This document shows, piece by piece, positions 11,871 through 23,723 of a stretch of DNA of 64,000 bases (the stretch's first letter is position 1; every line of letters starts with the position of its first letter). The DNA is from Rhyacophila brunnea (Eukaryota; Arthropoda; Insecta; Trichoptera; Rhyacophilidae): NCBI GenBank assembly GCA_022495005.1, contig JAGYXB010000557.1:1054001-1118000 (forward strand), given 5' to 3'. A program made the translations under genes and the position numbers. Under the pieces are notes generated by a model. That model did no database searches. It was not told the DNA's origin and was given only the letters and a program-made list of their open reading frames with translations.

Positions 11871-14099
11871 TTTTGTGAAGAGCTGTTTTTAATAAAATTT
11901 AATTCTCTAGGCCGATGGCTCAATACAATTTGGCAACTGGCCGAATTTGGAACTAGAATTACCATTGTCCAACGGTTACAGTTCTCGAATGTTTGCGTAA
12001 CACTAAATTGTGATTAATAATTTGTACCGTTTAAGTACAGAAAGCTGAATAATATATTTAAAACATTGTTGGTAGAAATACTTTTTGATCTCTCTTCATC
12101 GTCCTCTCGCGATGGTCTGCTTCATAACATTTAAAATTTCGCCATTATCAAGTTAAAGGACATTTTGCATACTATATATTCAAATTATTGCATTATCATA
12201 TTACTGTGATTTACTAATTCGTGTCACCTTTTGGAACTTAGACAATACACTCGACAATAATGATTCAGGCTTGGTCAAAGAAACAGCGTGGCTCGTGCCG
12301 CTATCCAACGCTTGCCGAAACTAATTCGAACATTTTCCCCGTCGAAATTTTTAAGATCTTCCAAGTACAGATAAGGCAGTTCTTCTTTCAAGTACGGACT
12401 GGGGAGTGAAATGACTACTCAGCCATTAATTAGTTAGTTCATGGTGTAGGTAATATTATGAACCATTATCAAACAGTAAAACCATCACGGCTCACCGACA
12501 ATAATAATAACTAATATTTTGTAAGTTAACCTCTTGCATAAAAATCTTTAAATTTTCAACAGTATCGGTATCTCATATTGTTACGTATTAATAAAAAAAT
12601 AATTATTGTTATATTTTAATGTTAATATTAGATAATATTGTCTACGGCTTTTATTATGCATTTCTCCCCCTGTGTTGTCGCCGTTGGTTACATAACAATA
12701 TTATGTAGGTATTTGGGATGTGTATAATTTTACCATTGTTTTAACTTGGAATTACTTTATTGTTAGTAGCTCATTTTTATCCAGTATCACACCGGAAGCA
12801 GCTAAAATTAATACTTACATACATAATAGCCATTGTTAAATTTTAATAAAATGACGTAAAATATAGCTTCATTGTTTCTATCCGCATTTTATGTACTAAT
12901 GTGCGCACTAATTTGTAAATATCATTTTATTGATCATTCTTTGATTCTTGTCTATTACTCATTTCCACATAGTATTAAAATATGATTAAAGTTCCAGTAC
13001 GCATAAAATTATTATTTAATTCAACCAATATGGAAGTGTAACGGCGGTAAGAATTACATTTTATTATAGAAATATATAATAAGTACATATACTGCCTGTT
13101 GGACAGATGTAAACGAATATAATAATAATAATACACACGTAGACTGTACCTAATCTAATCAATGTTAGGTATTAACAATATTTTATCGGCAATATCGCCA
13201 AGTAACGCGCGACTATTTGCAGAATATTCTCCGTAGGTGTCTCTAATTTTTTAAAACAAAGAGAGCGTCTTCGTTTTTGTATGGAATCTTCACATTTTCA
13301 TACATTATAAATATGTATTAGTTTCCTTTGATTGGAGAGCCAATAATTTCGTAGTATTTAAAGGTATATTTTTTTGTTTCTCACGCTATAACTGCATTAC
13401 TTACATATATGGAATTTAAAAATCAATTCACACTGTTCGAGGCAATTTCCTGGTACGTAGCTGAGGTGATATTATATTTAGAAAAATCTCGTATGTCATT
13501 TTTTTACGAGACACCGTAAATGTTAAATCACCATATTGTACTATTCACAGTGCCTGCATGATAATAATATATACGTGTTTAGTGTTTACCAAATATCATA
13601 ATAATATTGCAAATGGCTTATCTGTATGGCTATATGCTAAGCAGTCTCAAATTTAAATGCCCTATTCGTTGTCATCGTTATTTACTTCGGCTTTCATTTT
13701 TTGATGTTATTTTATTCTTTTTGCTTTCATACGGATTAAGTGCGATTCGGTTCGCTTTCGTGAAAGGAGCGAGCGAGCAACCAAAGCATCAGACTGTTGA
13801 ATTTTTACATTTGGCGGAATTCGCTCGAGGATTATACTTTTATGGCGTTTGACGGGCGCGGTTGTAAACGGCTCAACCGGTATTATTTGATTTCACGGGA
13901 TTTGGCCGCTTTATTGTTATTTTCATCGGAGAAACGGAAAAGAAAACTTGAATGATGGGGAAAGTTTTCGCATTTCTGGCAATAATTTGGCGCCACCCCT
14001 AGTATTTTTTATCCGGCACATTAAACATTCAACTAAAATACAAATAATAACGATCGTGTCTGAATTTACAACAGATCTGATATTTGATTGGATAGGATT
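11871..14099. other. Non-coding stretch, no gene seen
   Basis: AT-rich sequence. An 81-codon frame at 13607-13852 and a pair of antisense frames at 13923-14130 overlap the same bases and lack domains. A CpG-bearing patch at about 13740-13920 was noted. I see no repeat pair within this stretch. Confidence 0.45.
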
Positions 14100-14345
14100 A
14101 ACTAACCCTAGTGGGTCCACCCACTTCTAGATGAAAGCCTCCCTAGTTCCTATAATTTTTCTCGGCCCCTAATTCTTCCCCTTGCCGTCAATCCAGCGGG
14201 TCTTAGAACAGCTATGTGACCATTTAATACAACTAGTTTGTCACTTCCCGATCCTTATTTCTGTCCCATTGCATTTTCTTGGCTTTTCTATCACTTCGAG
14301 TACTCATGTCTGCCTCTTTATTCATTGATTCATTGCATGGTATCA
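14100..14345 (-). mobile_element. RTE LINE remnant, third fragment
   Basis: The plus strand carries GTGGGTCCACCCACTTCTAG then ATGAAAGCCTCCC, a degraded version of the RTE tail seen at 6531 and 11498. Read on the minus strand, fragments such as NKEADMSTRSDRKAKKMQW correspond to the WIREQT...DVIE...K.KW segment of the RTE copy near 62230-62300. The fragment is strongly decayed. It has the same orientation as the remnants at 2575, 6531 and 11498. Confidence 0.6.
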
Positions 14346-16214
14346 TTGTTGTTATGTATTTATTGTAGACACAGTCGTTTTGCATATAATCGGGATTTAC
14401 TTATTCAACAAATCCAAGCTATCGTTCAATATTTAAAATAGTCACTTATATTGATTTTACAGTGAACTATTATAATATACTATGCAACATCTTATGTATT
14501 GATCTACGAACTCGAATGACTACTATAATATTAGTTTCGTTGGTTATCTCTTTGACTCGGGCGAGTAGACTATATTTAGTATAATAATATGGTCGGCAAA
14601 CTTTCCTCATTGCCGTCGTTTCGCGAAATCGTCATTCAAATAATTTCTCATGAAAACGCACCGCACCCAATTTTCGACTAAAATCATTCCGAGGACTTAC
14701 GACAGCTGTTGCATTTAATAATAAGGACTTACTAATTTGGATTACAAAAATAACTTCAGTGTATCCTTTCCCGCTCACAGGAGTGATTCAACGCAAATCC
14801 CAAACATTCATAATACCTACGCGGTGAGGCATAGGCGACCAGAATATCCTGGGCCGATTTTCGCGGCAACACTTAGTTCACTTGGGTTCCTTCGTGCGTG
14901 AAATGGCGGGACGACACATTCGCTGTTTCTTATATTATTACGTTACGCTTTCTTATATTATGCAGGTAGCAATGCAGTAGCGATATGATATTAAATGTTT
15001 TTTCGAGTAATTCAAGAGATTAATTGGGAAGAAAACTCGAGGAGGACAGGGTCCTTCGCCCGGGCTATTGCGCCACAAATGATGATACAGAATTCATAGA
15101 AGAAGAAAAAAACTATTAACAACAACATACTGATAAGACATTTAAAATCCTAATTGTTTCATACATAATTTGGGAAGTGTATCAGCTCACAGCTGTCACT
15201 TTCTCACATTTTTTCAACCCCCTCTGTGAAATATTACCAATCGTTATAGGTACTAAACAAATTCAAGTACAATTTTGTTAGGTATTTAAAGTTGATTTTA
15301 CTGAAATAGTTTTCTGAAATGTAAATACTTATCTAACGTATCTTATAAATTCTTAAAAAATGAAATGTTGATATGAATAAATGCACAACGCCTGGCATGC
15401 GTGGTTATGAGTTCAACTCCCAATTGGTGTTGAAAATCTACTTAATATGAATGTTACTGATGTGTCTCCGGCATGTCTCCCGCATCTTGTAAAACATATT
15501 GCGAGAAGGATCGTTCAACTTTGCATAATTGAGAAATATGAATTTCAAAACTTCAATAGGTACCTACCTACTGTGCATTAGGTCGATAACAAGAAATATA
15601 AAAATGATGTCTGTTATATTCTGATTGCGTTTAATTGACTCGCAACCTCCGTTGTAATACGTGATAATATGATTAATATGGGCGAGGGGCACGGGCCCTT
15701 ATTGCTTAACCCTGCTGTCTTTCGCATTGTGTTTCAAGCGTGAGTTAAAATTTTACTTGGGCAGCGCTTTGCGTTAGTGGCGGCAGCCTTCGACGCGGTC
15801 ACGTCCCGTATGCAGAGCGGGCCGAAAATTGTTTTTCGCACAAAGAATGATAATTCTCGCATCGCCGACCTAATTTCACGGCTATCCCGTTGATTTTGTT
15901 TACCTGCTTTGATCGCACATTTTTTATTGTTTTGCCTAGGCTGATTTCGCGAGCGGACTATTTGATTGCCGTCCAAAAGAACAACGCAGTGGGGTATTGT
16001 GTTAAGCTTTTATTATTCCAATATAACCTGTGAATATCCGCTGTGCATCTAATTAGCTTTCACCAGGCAATGGGGTATTGTCAAAATGTTGGATATGGTG
16101 TAAAATATACATACTCGTACGTTGAGTTTTTTTTGCGATACCGATATACACCCATAACACTATAACGCTATGAAAATTATTATTCTACTATTCAAAAATT
16201 TACATTACTAGGTA
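14346..16214. other. Non-coding stretch; possible SINE piece and CpG patch
   Basis: No host exon is supported. At about 15385-15450 there is GGTTATGAGTTCAACTCCC, resembling the internal B box of a tRNA-derived SINE, followed by a TGTTGAAAATCTACTT-like body. The patch at 15734-15976 is GC-richer and holds an 80-codon minus-strand frame without a recognisable domain. It could be an old exon or regulatory DNA, and I do not call it a gene. Confidence 0.4.
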
Positions 16215-16954
16215 TATTGTATCAGTGGCGCACCCAGGATTTAATATTGGGGGGGGCCCAAGGAGGATAATGTAAATTAGTCCCATAGGATCTTTTTCTT
16301 CTTCACACCCTAATTTCTCGTTTATCGCCCTTTTGTCTATTGCACTCGGTGTACCTATACCATGGTCCCCACATCCTGAAACGGGCCCTCAGGATAGGAT
16401 ATTTGGCGGGCCCCCTACCTACCGCGAACATTAAAGGCAGTGTGAAACACTACATTAACGTTTTTCAAATTGTGTTTTAGTTTAAATTAAGGGTACTCAT
16501 ACAGTGAAATATTGGCGATTTTTAATACATTTACTTTAATAATGGAGCAATCGAGTATCGACACATAATAATCAAAAAATATATTGCACAATTACATAAT
16601 TGAACATGTTCATGGTTATGAAGTATAATAGCGCCGCAGGCGACTTTTTTATTATTAAAGCTAATGCATGATGTGTGTTTATCTCACTTATCTGGTCAAC
16701 CCGACACGCCGTGCCCCCAGGCTAGAGCCCTGTCAGCCATTACCTACACCACTCCGGAATTCGGATGGACACCGAGAATTTTTTCACAGTTCCATTAGGG
16801 ATTGGGTGTCTAAAATCATTCTGATAATTTTGGGGGGTGTCAGGGCCCCTTGGCCCCCCCTGGGTGCACCACTGACAACGAGAGGGGCGGAAAAAGTAGG
16901 ACCAGTCGTTGTGAATGTATCGGCTTTCTACTTTAGTCGCAAATGTCCACACTC

Positions 16955-17200
16955 AGAGTTCCCTGATAGAGTATATGCTTCATAACTTTGCACTCCAGCT
17001 CTAGGATGAAAATGATTTAACATATTCTAAAAACTTTTTTTTACATGTATTGTTTGTCTATTTATTTATTAGTAAATAATATATTATATTAATACAAGTA
17101 AATATCATTTAATCTAATTTTATGCGAGGTAATTACGCAAAGAGGCTTATCAGTATAGTAAAGAGTGCAAAAGTTATAAAACGTTTACTCTGGCAACCCT
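16955..17200 (+). mobile_element. MITE, family 'CATAACTTTGCACTC', copy A
   Basis: This copy lies in the linker of the composite element. It starts with AGAGTATATGCTTCATAACT and ends with AAGTTATAAAACGTTTACTC, whose complement resembles the start, giving an imperfect inverted repeat of about 28 bases. The entire unit recurs inverted at 22325-22552, including the interior phrase TATCATTTAATCTAA. It has no coding capacity. The superfamily is unknown. Confidence 0.65.
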
Positions 17201-17706
17201 TCGATATGCAGTATTAACTAAATTAGCCGTACAATTTTAGAATATTAATGGAAGGGGTTGCATTATTTTATTCTGCTTTAGGCACTTTACCTAAAGACGT
17301 CACTGTGTCTATGTGCTTGGTCAAACGGAATCTTTGATGGAATCTACTATTGTTATTGAATATATATACAATTATAGTTACAGTGATTACAGTGAATTAC
17401 AGTTGATTACAGATTACCCAGGATTTATTATTGGGGAGGGGGCCGAAGGAGGAGAATGGAAATTAGTCCCATAGGCTCCTTTTCTCTTCATATAAATATT
17501 TTTACATAATTTCACAATACACGGCGATATATTTGTACAGTTTCTCCTAGTTTTTATTAAATTGGAGGCATAGTGGCGGTAACCGTTGAGCGTGTCATCA
17601 GCGACTGGCGGATTGGAAGTGAACATCGACCATGCTGGACATGTGTACCTAGTATGCTGAAACATTGCTTAAATAATATCGGCTGTGCTACCCGCTTGGT
17701 CTAGAG

Positions 17707-18377
17707 CAGTGTTTCCCAAAGTGTGGTACGCATACCCCCTGGGGTACGGGAAGAGTTTGGTGGGGGTACGTGCTGCACCGGGTTATGGCTACGCCTGGTG
17801 CAACAAGCATTAATACAACATCCATGCTAGGTTTATCGCATGCGGAAGAAGAGCAATTGTTGGAATTACTAGCTTCAGACGGATTTTTGCAAAATAAATA
17901 TAAGAAGTGTACTTAAACATCATTTAGGTTGCAAATGCAACATGTGTATCCAGTTTTAACAGAGAAATTCCTGAAATACATTGCCTTTTTCAACTTCATA
18001 TCTATGTGAAGTTGCTTTTTCAGCATTTGTAGACATTAAGTCAAAAAAAGAAACAGCCTTTGGGTGTGGAACCGCATCTCAGATTAAAATTAATAACCAG
18101 GGAACCAAATTATGATGATCTGTCGTTTCAACATAAATAATTTCATCCTTCTCATGGTTTATAATGAATGTTATTTTTTTATAATATAACTTTGATTTAT
18201 ATTTTATTATGAATGAATTTTATTTTTCGTTTATTATTATTTTGTTTATGTACTACAAAAGGAATATATTTTGATTGTTATTAAAGTACTTATATGCATT
18301 TTTCTTTGATGAGGAGTACTCAGTGTTACGAAAATTATAGAAGGGGTACACAGATGTCGAAAGTTTGGGGAACACTG
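17707..18377 (+). mobile_element. hAT element with transposase C-terminal remnant, 671 bp
   Basis: The ends are CAGTGTTTCCCAAAGTGTGG and the complement of CAAAGTTTGGGGAACACTG-like sequence. A perfect 8-bp duplication GTCTAGAG flanks it (17699-17706 and 18378-18385). At about 18000-18110 the plus strand encodes CEVAFSAFVDIKSKKRN, and after a frameshift PHLRLKL. These are the C-terminal dimerisation-region motifs of hAT transposases of the ZBED5/SCAND3-like group. It is an internally deleted, non-functional copy, and younger than copy 2 of the composite that it interrupts. Confidence 0.85.
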
Positions 18378-18685
18378 GTCTAGAGAGCTACAATATTTAT
18401 GCCGAATTCCACCGAAAAAAATGTTCTTTTATTTGATTTACACCACCACCGTAGTGGGTGTAGTCGTTCTTTTCGCCGAATGTTTATCGCAGATTTTGGG
18501 TTTTTTAATATTGAGGTTTCAACATATTAATTGAAAATGGACAAAAAAGTATTATTGTTTTTAAATTATACACAACCTACTCAATACAACACAGCCTAAT
18601 ATCTCGTTTATCGGTCTTTTGTCTATTGCACTCGGTGTACCTACACCATGGCCCCCACATCCTGAAACGGGCCCTCAGGCTAGGG

Positions 18686-19498
18686 CAGTGGTCGGCAAAC
18701 TGCGGCTCTTTGGCCCCTTGAGTGCAGCTCTGCCATATTTGACATGGCTACAAAGAAGAAGCAAAGAAAATGGAAGAGGATAACCGTAAAATGTAATGTT
18801 GAATAGACCGAGACTTCGCGTTTATTCAAAACTTAAATGGCTTCCCGACCTGTATTTATGTGTCGGGAAAAATTGACGCCTTCAAATTTAGAGAGATACT
18901 ACAACTAAAAACTCGTAATTTTGCGCTAAATATTCTGTCGATTATGCAACGAAGAAAGCAGCTGAGGAGAAGAGTCAAGAAAAATAAAGTTCTGTATTTA
19001 ATTAGGTACTGAATAACATCTTTCAACAATGTTAATATTGCAAGTTTTGTGATTAGTAAAAAGATTTCCAAGAGAGGAAATCAAGAGTAAATTGAGAAAT
19101 CGATTTATTGATGAGAACCTGGAATCGTGCTTAAAATTAAATCAACAACATACGAACCTGACTTACCCAAACTTTACAAGGAGATGCAAGGCCATTATTT
19201 ACATTGAGTTTGTCAGTCATTGTCATGATTCAATTTTATGGATACCTGACTTACAATTTAATTTATATTAATAAATAAGATCATTATTACGTATGATATT
19301 CAGTTTTATTCAGTGTACCTACCTATAACTTAATTAGGACTTAAAACTTTAACTAAAGTTTATTAAGTAAATTAGCAGTGTACCTACTTACTACCTACTT
19401 ATATAATTTAAGTTTAAGAAATTTGGCTGTCAAAAGAAATCTCAATCGTTGTACTGTTGATATTTGGCTCTATTGACTAATGAGTTTGCCGACCACTG
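18686..19498 (+). mobile_element. hAT (Charlie-like) element, 813 bp
   Basis: The termini are CAGTGGTCGGCAAACTGCGG at the left and AGTTTGCCGACCACTG at the right, a perfect 16-bp inverted repeat. The flanks GGCTAGGG and GGCTAGGA match at 7 of 8 positions. The related intact site in copy 1 of the composite reads GGATAGGATATTTGGCGGG with no insertion, which confirms the junctions. The first 35 bases, including GCGGCTCTTTGGCCCC, match the well-known Charlie-type hAT terminus. The interior has short translatable pieces with stops and no defined transposase core. Confidence 0.88.
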
Positions 19499-20329
19499 GG
19501 CTAGGATATTTGACGGGCCCCCTATCCACCGCTTAGATTAAAGACAGTGTAAAACACTACATTAACGTTTTTTAAATTGTGTTTTACTTCAAATTGAGGG
19601 TACTTATACAGTGAATTATTGGCGATTTGCAATACATCTACTTTAATAATGGAGCTGTCGAGTATCGACACATAATAATCTGAAAATATATTGGACAATT
19701 ATATAATTTAAAATGTTGTGATGATGTGTGTTTATCTCACTTATCTGGTCAACCTGACACGCCGGCCCCCCACAGCCCGGGCCCCCAGGCTAGAGCCCTG
19801 TCAACCCTCCCCAGCCATCACCTATACCACTCCAGAATTCAGGTGGACACCGAGAATTTCATTAGGGAACGGGTTTCTAAAAAAACCTGACATCAGTGTT
19901 TCGAAATTTTTGTGTTAGAAATTAAAATCTAAGAAATTTTACTAAAAAGGGTTCTGGAGAATTACAAATCATTTTTTGCCATGTTGTTTGTCTAAGCCCA
20001 AGGTATAGTTTATTGGCTTTCGATTTCAATGTGTAAAATCATTCTGATGATTTTCATATTTTGGGGGGGGGCCAAGGCCCCCTGGCCCCCCCCTGGCCCC
20101 CCCCTGGCCCCCCCCTGGGTGCGCTACTGTATTGTATTGATTCTTGAAAGCGTAGAATCCCAGTATTATGCAAAGTTTAATGGGATCTCTGCAATACAAT
20201 TCAATAAATACGACATATTGATATATTCTATCGACGCTTTTCCTCCACCCCATTTTCATTGATTCGATTTGTGAGATAGTTTACAGCATATATACCTACA
20301 GAATCATCAACATCGCCTAGGCCCTAGAT

Positions 20330-21504
20330 CAGGGGTCGGCACCATGCCCAACTAATGAGACCCTAAAGCTAGATCAATCCATCATAATTACAATTAATTA
20401 TTTGAGTCTTTGATTAATTTGATGGAATGGCCCATAACGTGTAGTAGTGTAGTAACTTCTGTTTTTTTTTTGTTAGGTACCTATTCCTAAAACTAACGCA
20501 GTAAGTAAGCTGTGTGTATAATATAGCACCGACTTCCTTACATTTATCATACTGTTGAATCATGCAGTTTGGGTGTTCAGCCATTATTATCCGCATCCCC
20601 TTCGCTGTCAGCTGAGGGCGCATATGTTTGTGGAGGGTTAAATTACAAATTGAAGTTTCACTGCGTCGCTCTCGAAGCGAAATGGCGGACTTTATTCTGT
20701 TGTTTGTTTTACTATTCTCGAAATCGTACTCACAATATTTACAATAATCAGTCTGCAGCGTCTCGGAGATTTCTTCAGCCGGCAATCTGTTGCCAAAAGC
20801 TTGTTTTCGCTGACAATACACAAATCCTAGATAAGTATGTATAGTGGAGGCGTCGGCAAACTTTTGAGATTGAAAAGATACAAACTAATAAAAAAATTGT
20901 CGACAAGCATTCTTTAAAACTAATATTAAGGAAACCTTGCATTTAGTTGCGAAGTTGTATTTAATTTTTTTCAATTAATTTCATCGATTATTTGACTTAT
21001 AATATGATATACCTACCTGTCTACTGCTAATATGGTGGTTCATGCTTGAAAATGATTGCTCATAATATATTCTTTGAGGCATTTGAAAGATTTGCTGCGC
21101 TATCCGGAGGATGGAATAATTCAACCACTGATGTCTCTGTTTCGGCAGAGTTTCAGTGCACGGGGACAGAGAACACTGCATTGCATTAAAGATAAATGCC
21201 GGTAGAGCAAGAACATTCATTTTTAGACGTATATTATGTTATTTTTCCTACCACTAATCGTGTGTTAATTGGAATTTAATGGATATTGAATACACGTTTA
21301 CCGTTTATGTTTTAATATAGTAAAAATCAAAACGTGATACAACGTGGCATCTTGAAAAATATCTTTGTTTTGCATGAATAGGTTTTACTATTCTAAATCA
21401 GAATACAGAATCTCTTTAAATTGACTGAAATTTAGTCTCGTTTTATATTTAATATGTGAAGGGCGCGCGCACGTGATCCGCGATCCTTAGTTTGCAGACC
21501 CCTG
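20330..21504 (-). mobile_element. hAT remnants, probably two overlapping insertions
   Basis: The left edge is CAGGGGTCGGCACCATG (20330) and the right edge AGTTTGCAGACCCCTG (ending 21504), which look like paired hAT ends. The flanking octamers (CCCTAGAT, ATAGTGAA) do not match. A third terminus-like sequence, GGCGTCGGCAAACTTTTG, begins at about 20850 and is preceded by ATAGTGGA, which matches the right flank at 7 of 8. The likelier element is therefore about 20850-21504. Its minus strand encodes YYEQSFSSMNHHISSR at about 21000-21060, resembling the CEQ-FS-MN motif near the hAT C-terminus. The 20330-20849 part would be a separate truncated relative. Confidence 0.6.
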
Positions 21505-22324
21505 ATAGTGAATTCAAATTGTGTGTGAGAATTTTCTAAAAACAACATCGTCCCACATTTTATCATGTTCCTTGTCAAAATGTAATTTTATTAAGTTACA
21601 ATTTTTATTTCTATAGGCACAATAATGTAGCAACTGACAAGTCGAAAAAACTTTCGTCCCAACAGACAATTTGTAGGACTACATAATAATATGTAATTTA
21701 ATTCAGTCAAATATTCACACAATCCGATACATTATTTTCTGTCTTTGATTCTCTATTGAATAAAGTATATCTACTCAGTACTCACTGACTTTTTAAAACC
21801 TTGTTACAGTCGAGCATATAGTATAAGAGAACAAGGCAGTACCATACGTAAAAGACGGGTTTTATGGACATGGACATGGAGGCCCTACCAACTGACTATT
21901 GTAATCGGTTTTAGTGGTTATGTTATACCCATTTGATGTTAGTTGCAGGGGTTTTGTTATGCTTCGAGTAATAGTGCATACTCACTTCGTGAGAAAAAGG
22001 CATCTTAAGATTTTGGTATAAGTAATTCAATAATCGTACGACTGGCATGGACAGTTTCAGATCCCCCTCAAAACATCGCCATGAAAATCGCCGCTGCCAT
22101 ATTACGTATTCGTAAATAGTTGACCCACGCTTTAAAAAACGTTTTAGACAGCCAACTTTTGTGCGCCATAAACTCAATATACCTATAGTGCTACCCATAT
22201 TATAATTAATATTATGTCATTGTGAGCTACTTGGTAACCGTGTTTACAACAATAATAATTATTGTCTGTGACTGAATACAAATAATTGAAATAATACAAC
22301 ACACTGCTAGTTTTCTTTATTCTC
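21505..22324. other. Non-coding stretch, no gene seen
   Basis: A 91-codon minus-strand frame at 21923-22198 has no recognisable domain and no splice-consistent neighbours. I saw no inverted or tandem repeat in this interval. Confidence 0.4.
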
Positions 22325-22552
22325 GGTCAGACCAAGGTAGAGTGTACGTTTTATAACTTTTCACCTTGCACTTTTTACTACACCTATACGCCTGATTACC
22401 TCCCTTAGATTAAATGATATAAAGTTATACTAATATATGTAGTAATAAATAATTAAATAGATAATATATGTAAACAAGACATATTTTTAGAATATATTAC
22501 TTACATCATTTTTAACCTAGAGCCGGAGTGCAAAGTTATGAAGCATATCGTC
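22325..22552 (-). mobile_element. MITE, family 'CATAACTTTGCACTC', copy B (inverted)
   Basis: The reverse complement of this interval begins CGATATGCTTCATAACTTTG and follows copy A (16955-17200) closely to its end at TTATAAAACGTACACTCTAC. The two copies therefore lie in opposite orientation about 5.3 kb apart. This copy abuts copy 2 of the CTGGCAG family at 22555 with almost no intervening bases, so one probably inserted at the edge of the other. Confidence 0.65.
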
Positions 22553-22554
22553 AC

Positions 22555-22775
22555 TGTTAATTCGAAAAAATGACATTGAGTTAGTTATACCAAAATGTTC
22601 CTTATTTAAAAATTTACCGTCTGGAAACCTTCTTAATAAATAAACAGTCTTTATTTTAAAGTCATCCTTTTAACGATTACTTAATAAACTCACATGATAG
22701 ACCATTTCAAAAAATTTAAAAGCTTCAAAGTCAAATTACTCAAAACTAGTATTCTTCAGTTAGTGTGTTCTGCCA
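22555..22775 (+). mobile_element. MITE, family 'CTGGCAG', copy 2
   Basis: This copy aligns with 1499-1736 from the GTTAATTCGAAAAAATGACA block to the TTAGTGTGTTCTGCCAGA right end. Its left end has lost the CTGGCAG terminus, which the adjacent copy B element may have replaced. Relative to copy 1 it has several small indels. There is no coding capacity. Confidence 0.68.
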
Positions 22776-23723
22776 GAACAGAGACGATATACTCTACCGA
22801 TTTTTGGTTCAATAAATAAGATTGCACACGTGTTCGTTGTAGTGTGTTCGCAATTTTTTTAATCGATGGTGCAACTACATGTTTGGTTGACAAGGATTTT
22901 ATCCACGATACTAATTGTAATATGTTTTTCTCATTGTTCTCGTGTTGGAATGCTGTCAAGTCGATCAGACAAAAATTTGCGCTGAACTTATCAGCGATGC
23001 CTGCAATTCAATTTGAGAAAGTTAACGGTTCGTTTGTTTAGTTTTGCCGTTGGATAAATAATAATCTATTAATTCGCGCGTGTTGGTTGGCTTATTGATC
23101 GATGGACCTTCTATCATCCGACCTAAATTTTGACAATTTGATTTTATCTATACTATTTTCTAGCCATCCCCGATCTGTCATTGTCACACATTTAATGTCA
23201 TCAGTCATTACCAATCAAGCGCACGCGGTCTTATACAGATTGATATCAATACTATATTAATATTATTCGTACTTATAGGTATATCGGCGTTCTCCAAACT
23301 ACTTGTATCAATATTTTACGGAAATTTAAATTGTTGGAATGTGAGACGTATTTTTTATTTGATTAAACGTCGCAGGTGTCATTTTTGCATGAATATTATT
23401 TTGCGAGAAAAATGTAAGATAGGTAGAAAATGCTGGAAATCAGATGAACAATGCTTTTATATTAAATCGTTTTGTACTAAGTGGTGCAATATATCGGTCT
23501 ACGTCACTCTACTAAATCATTGAGTAAGCATTTACTTGGTAGCATTCCATTTTAATTATAAAATATGTTTATGAATTATGTAGTTTTTGTTGATTCAGTA
23601 GCTATTTTGACTCATATCTTTTGTAAAATGTGTAGTTATAACACGATTGTTTTATTCGAGTCCATTTTTTCAAAATAACAATCGATAAATAATGCTCTCA
23701 CAAGTAGGAAAAATTGAGGTGAA
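22776..23723. other. Non-coding stretch, no gene seen
   Basis: Open frames at 22756-22959 (minus), 22844-23041 (plus) and 23341-23523 (plus) overlap or abut in different frames and show no domain. The 60-codon frame at 23341 has several Cys residues but no spacing that I recognise as a zinc finger. Nothing else is supported. Confidence 0.4.

Larger units (their letters stand above)
16223..20129. mobile_element. Composite hAT-like element bounded by one 8-bp target duplication
   Basis: The left end reads CAGTGGCGCACCCAGG and the right end is its near complement, CCTGGGTGCGCTACTG. The octamer immediately left (16215-16222) and immediately right (20130-20137) is TATTGTAT in both cases. Inside are two related units. 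Copy 1 (16223-16874) is short and complete with both ends. Copy 2 (17410-20129) is longer, with a decayed left end. They share blocks such as CCTGAAACGGGCCCTCAGG and the TCACTTATCTGGTCAACC region. A 535-bp linker lies between them. Copy 2 itself holds two younger hAT insertions. No transposase belonging to this family was seen. Confidence 0.7.
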
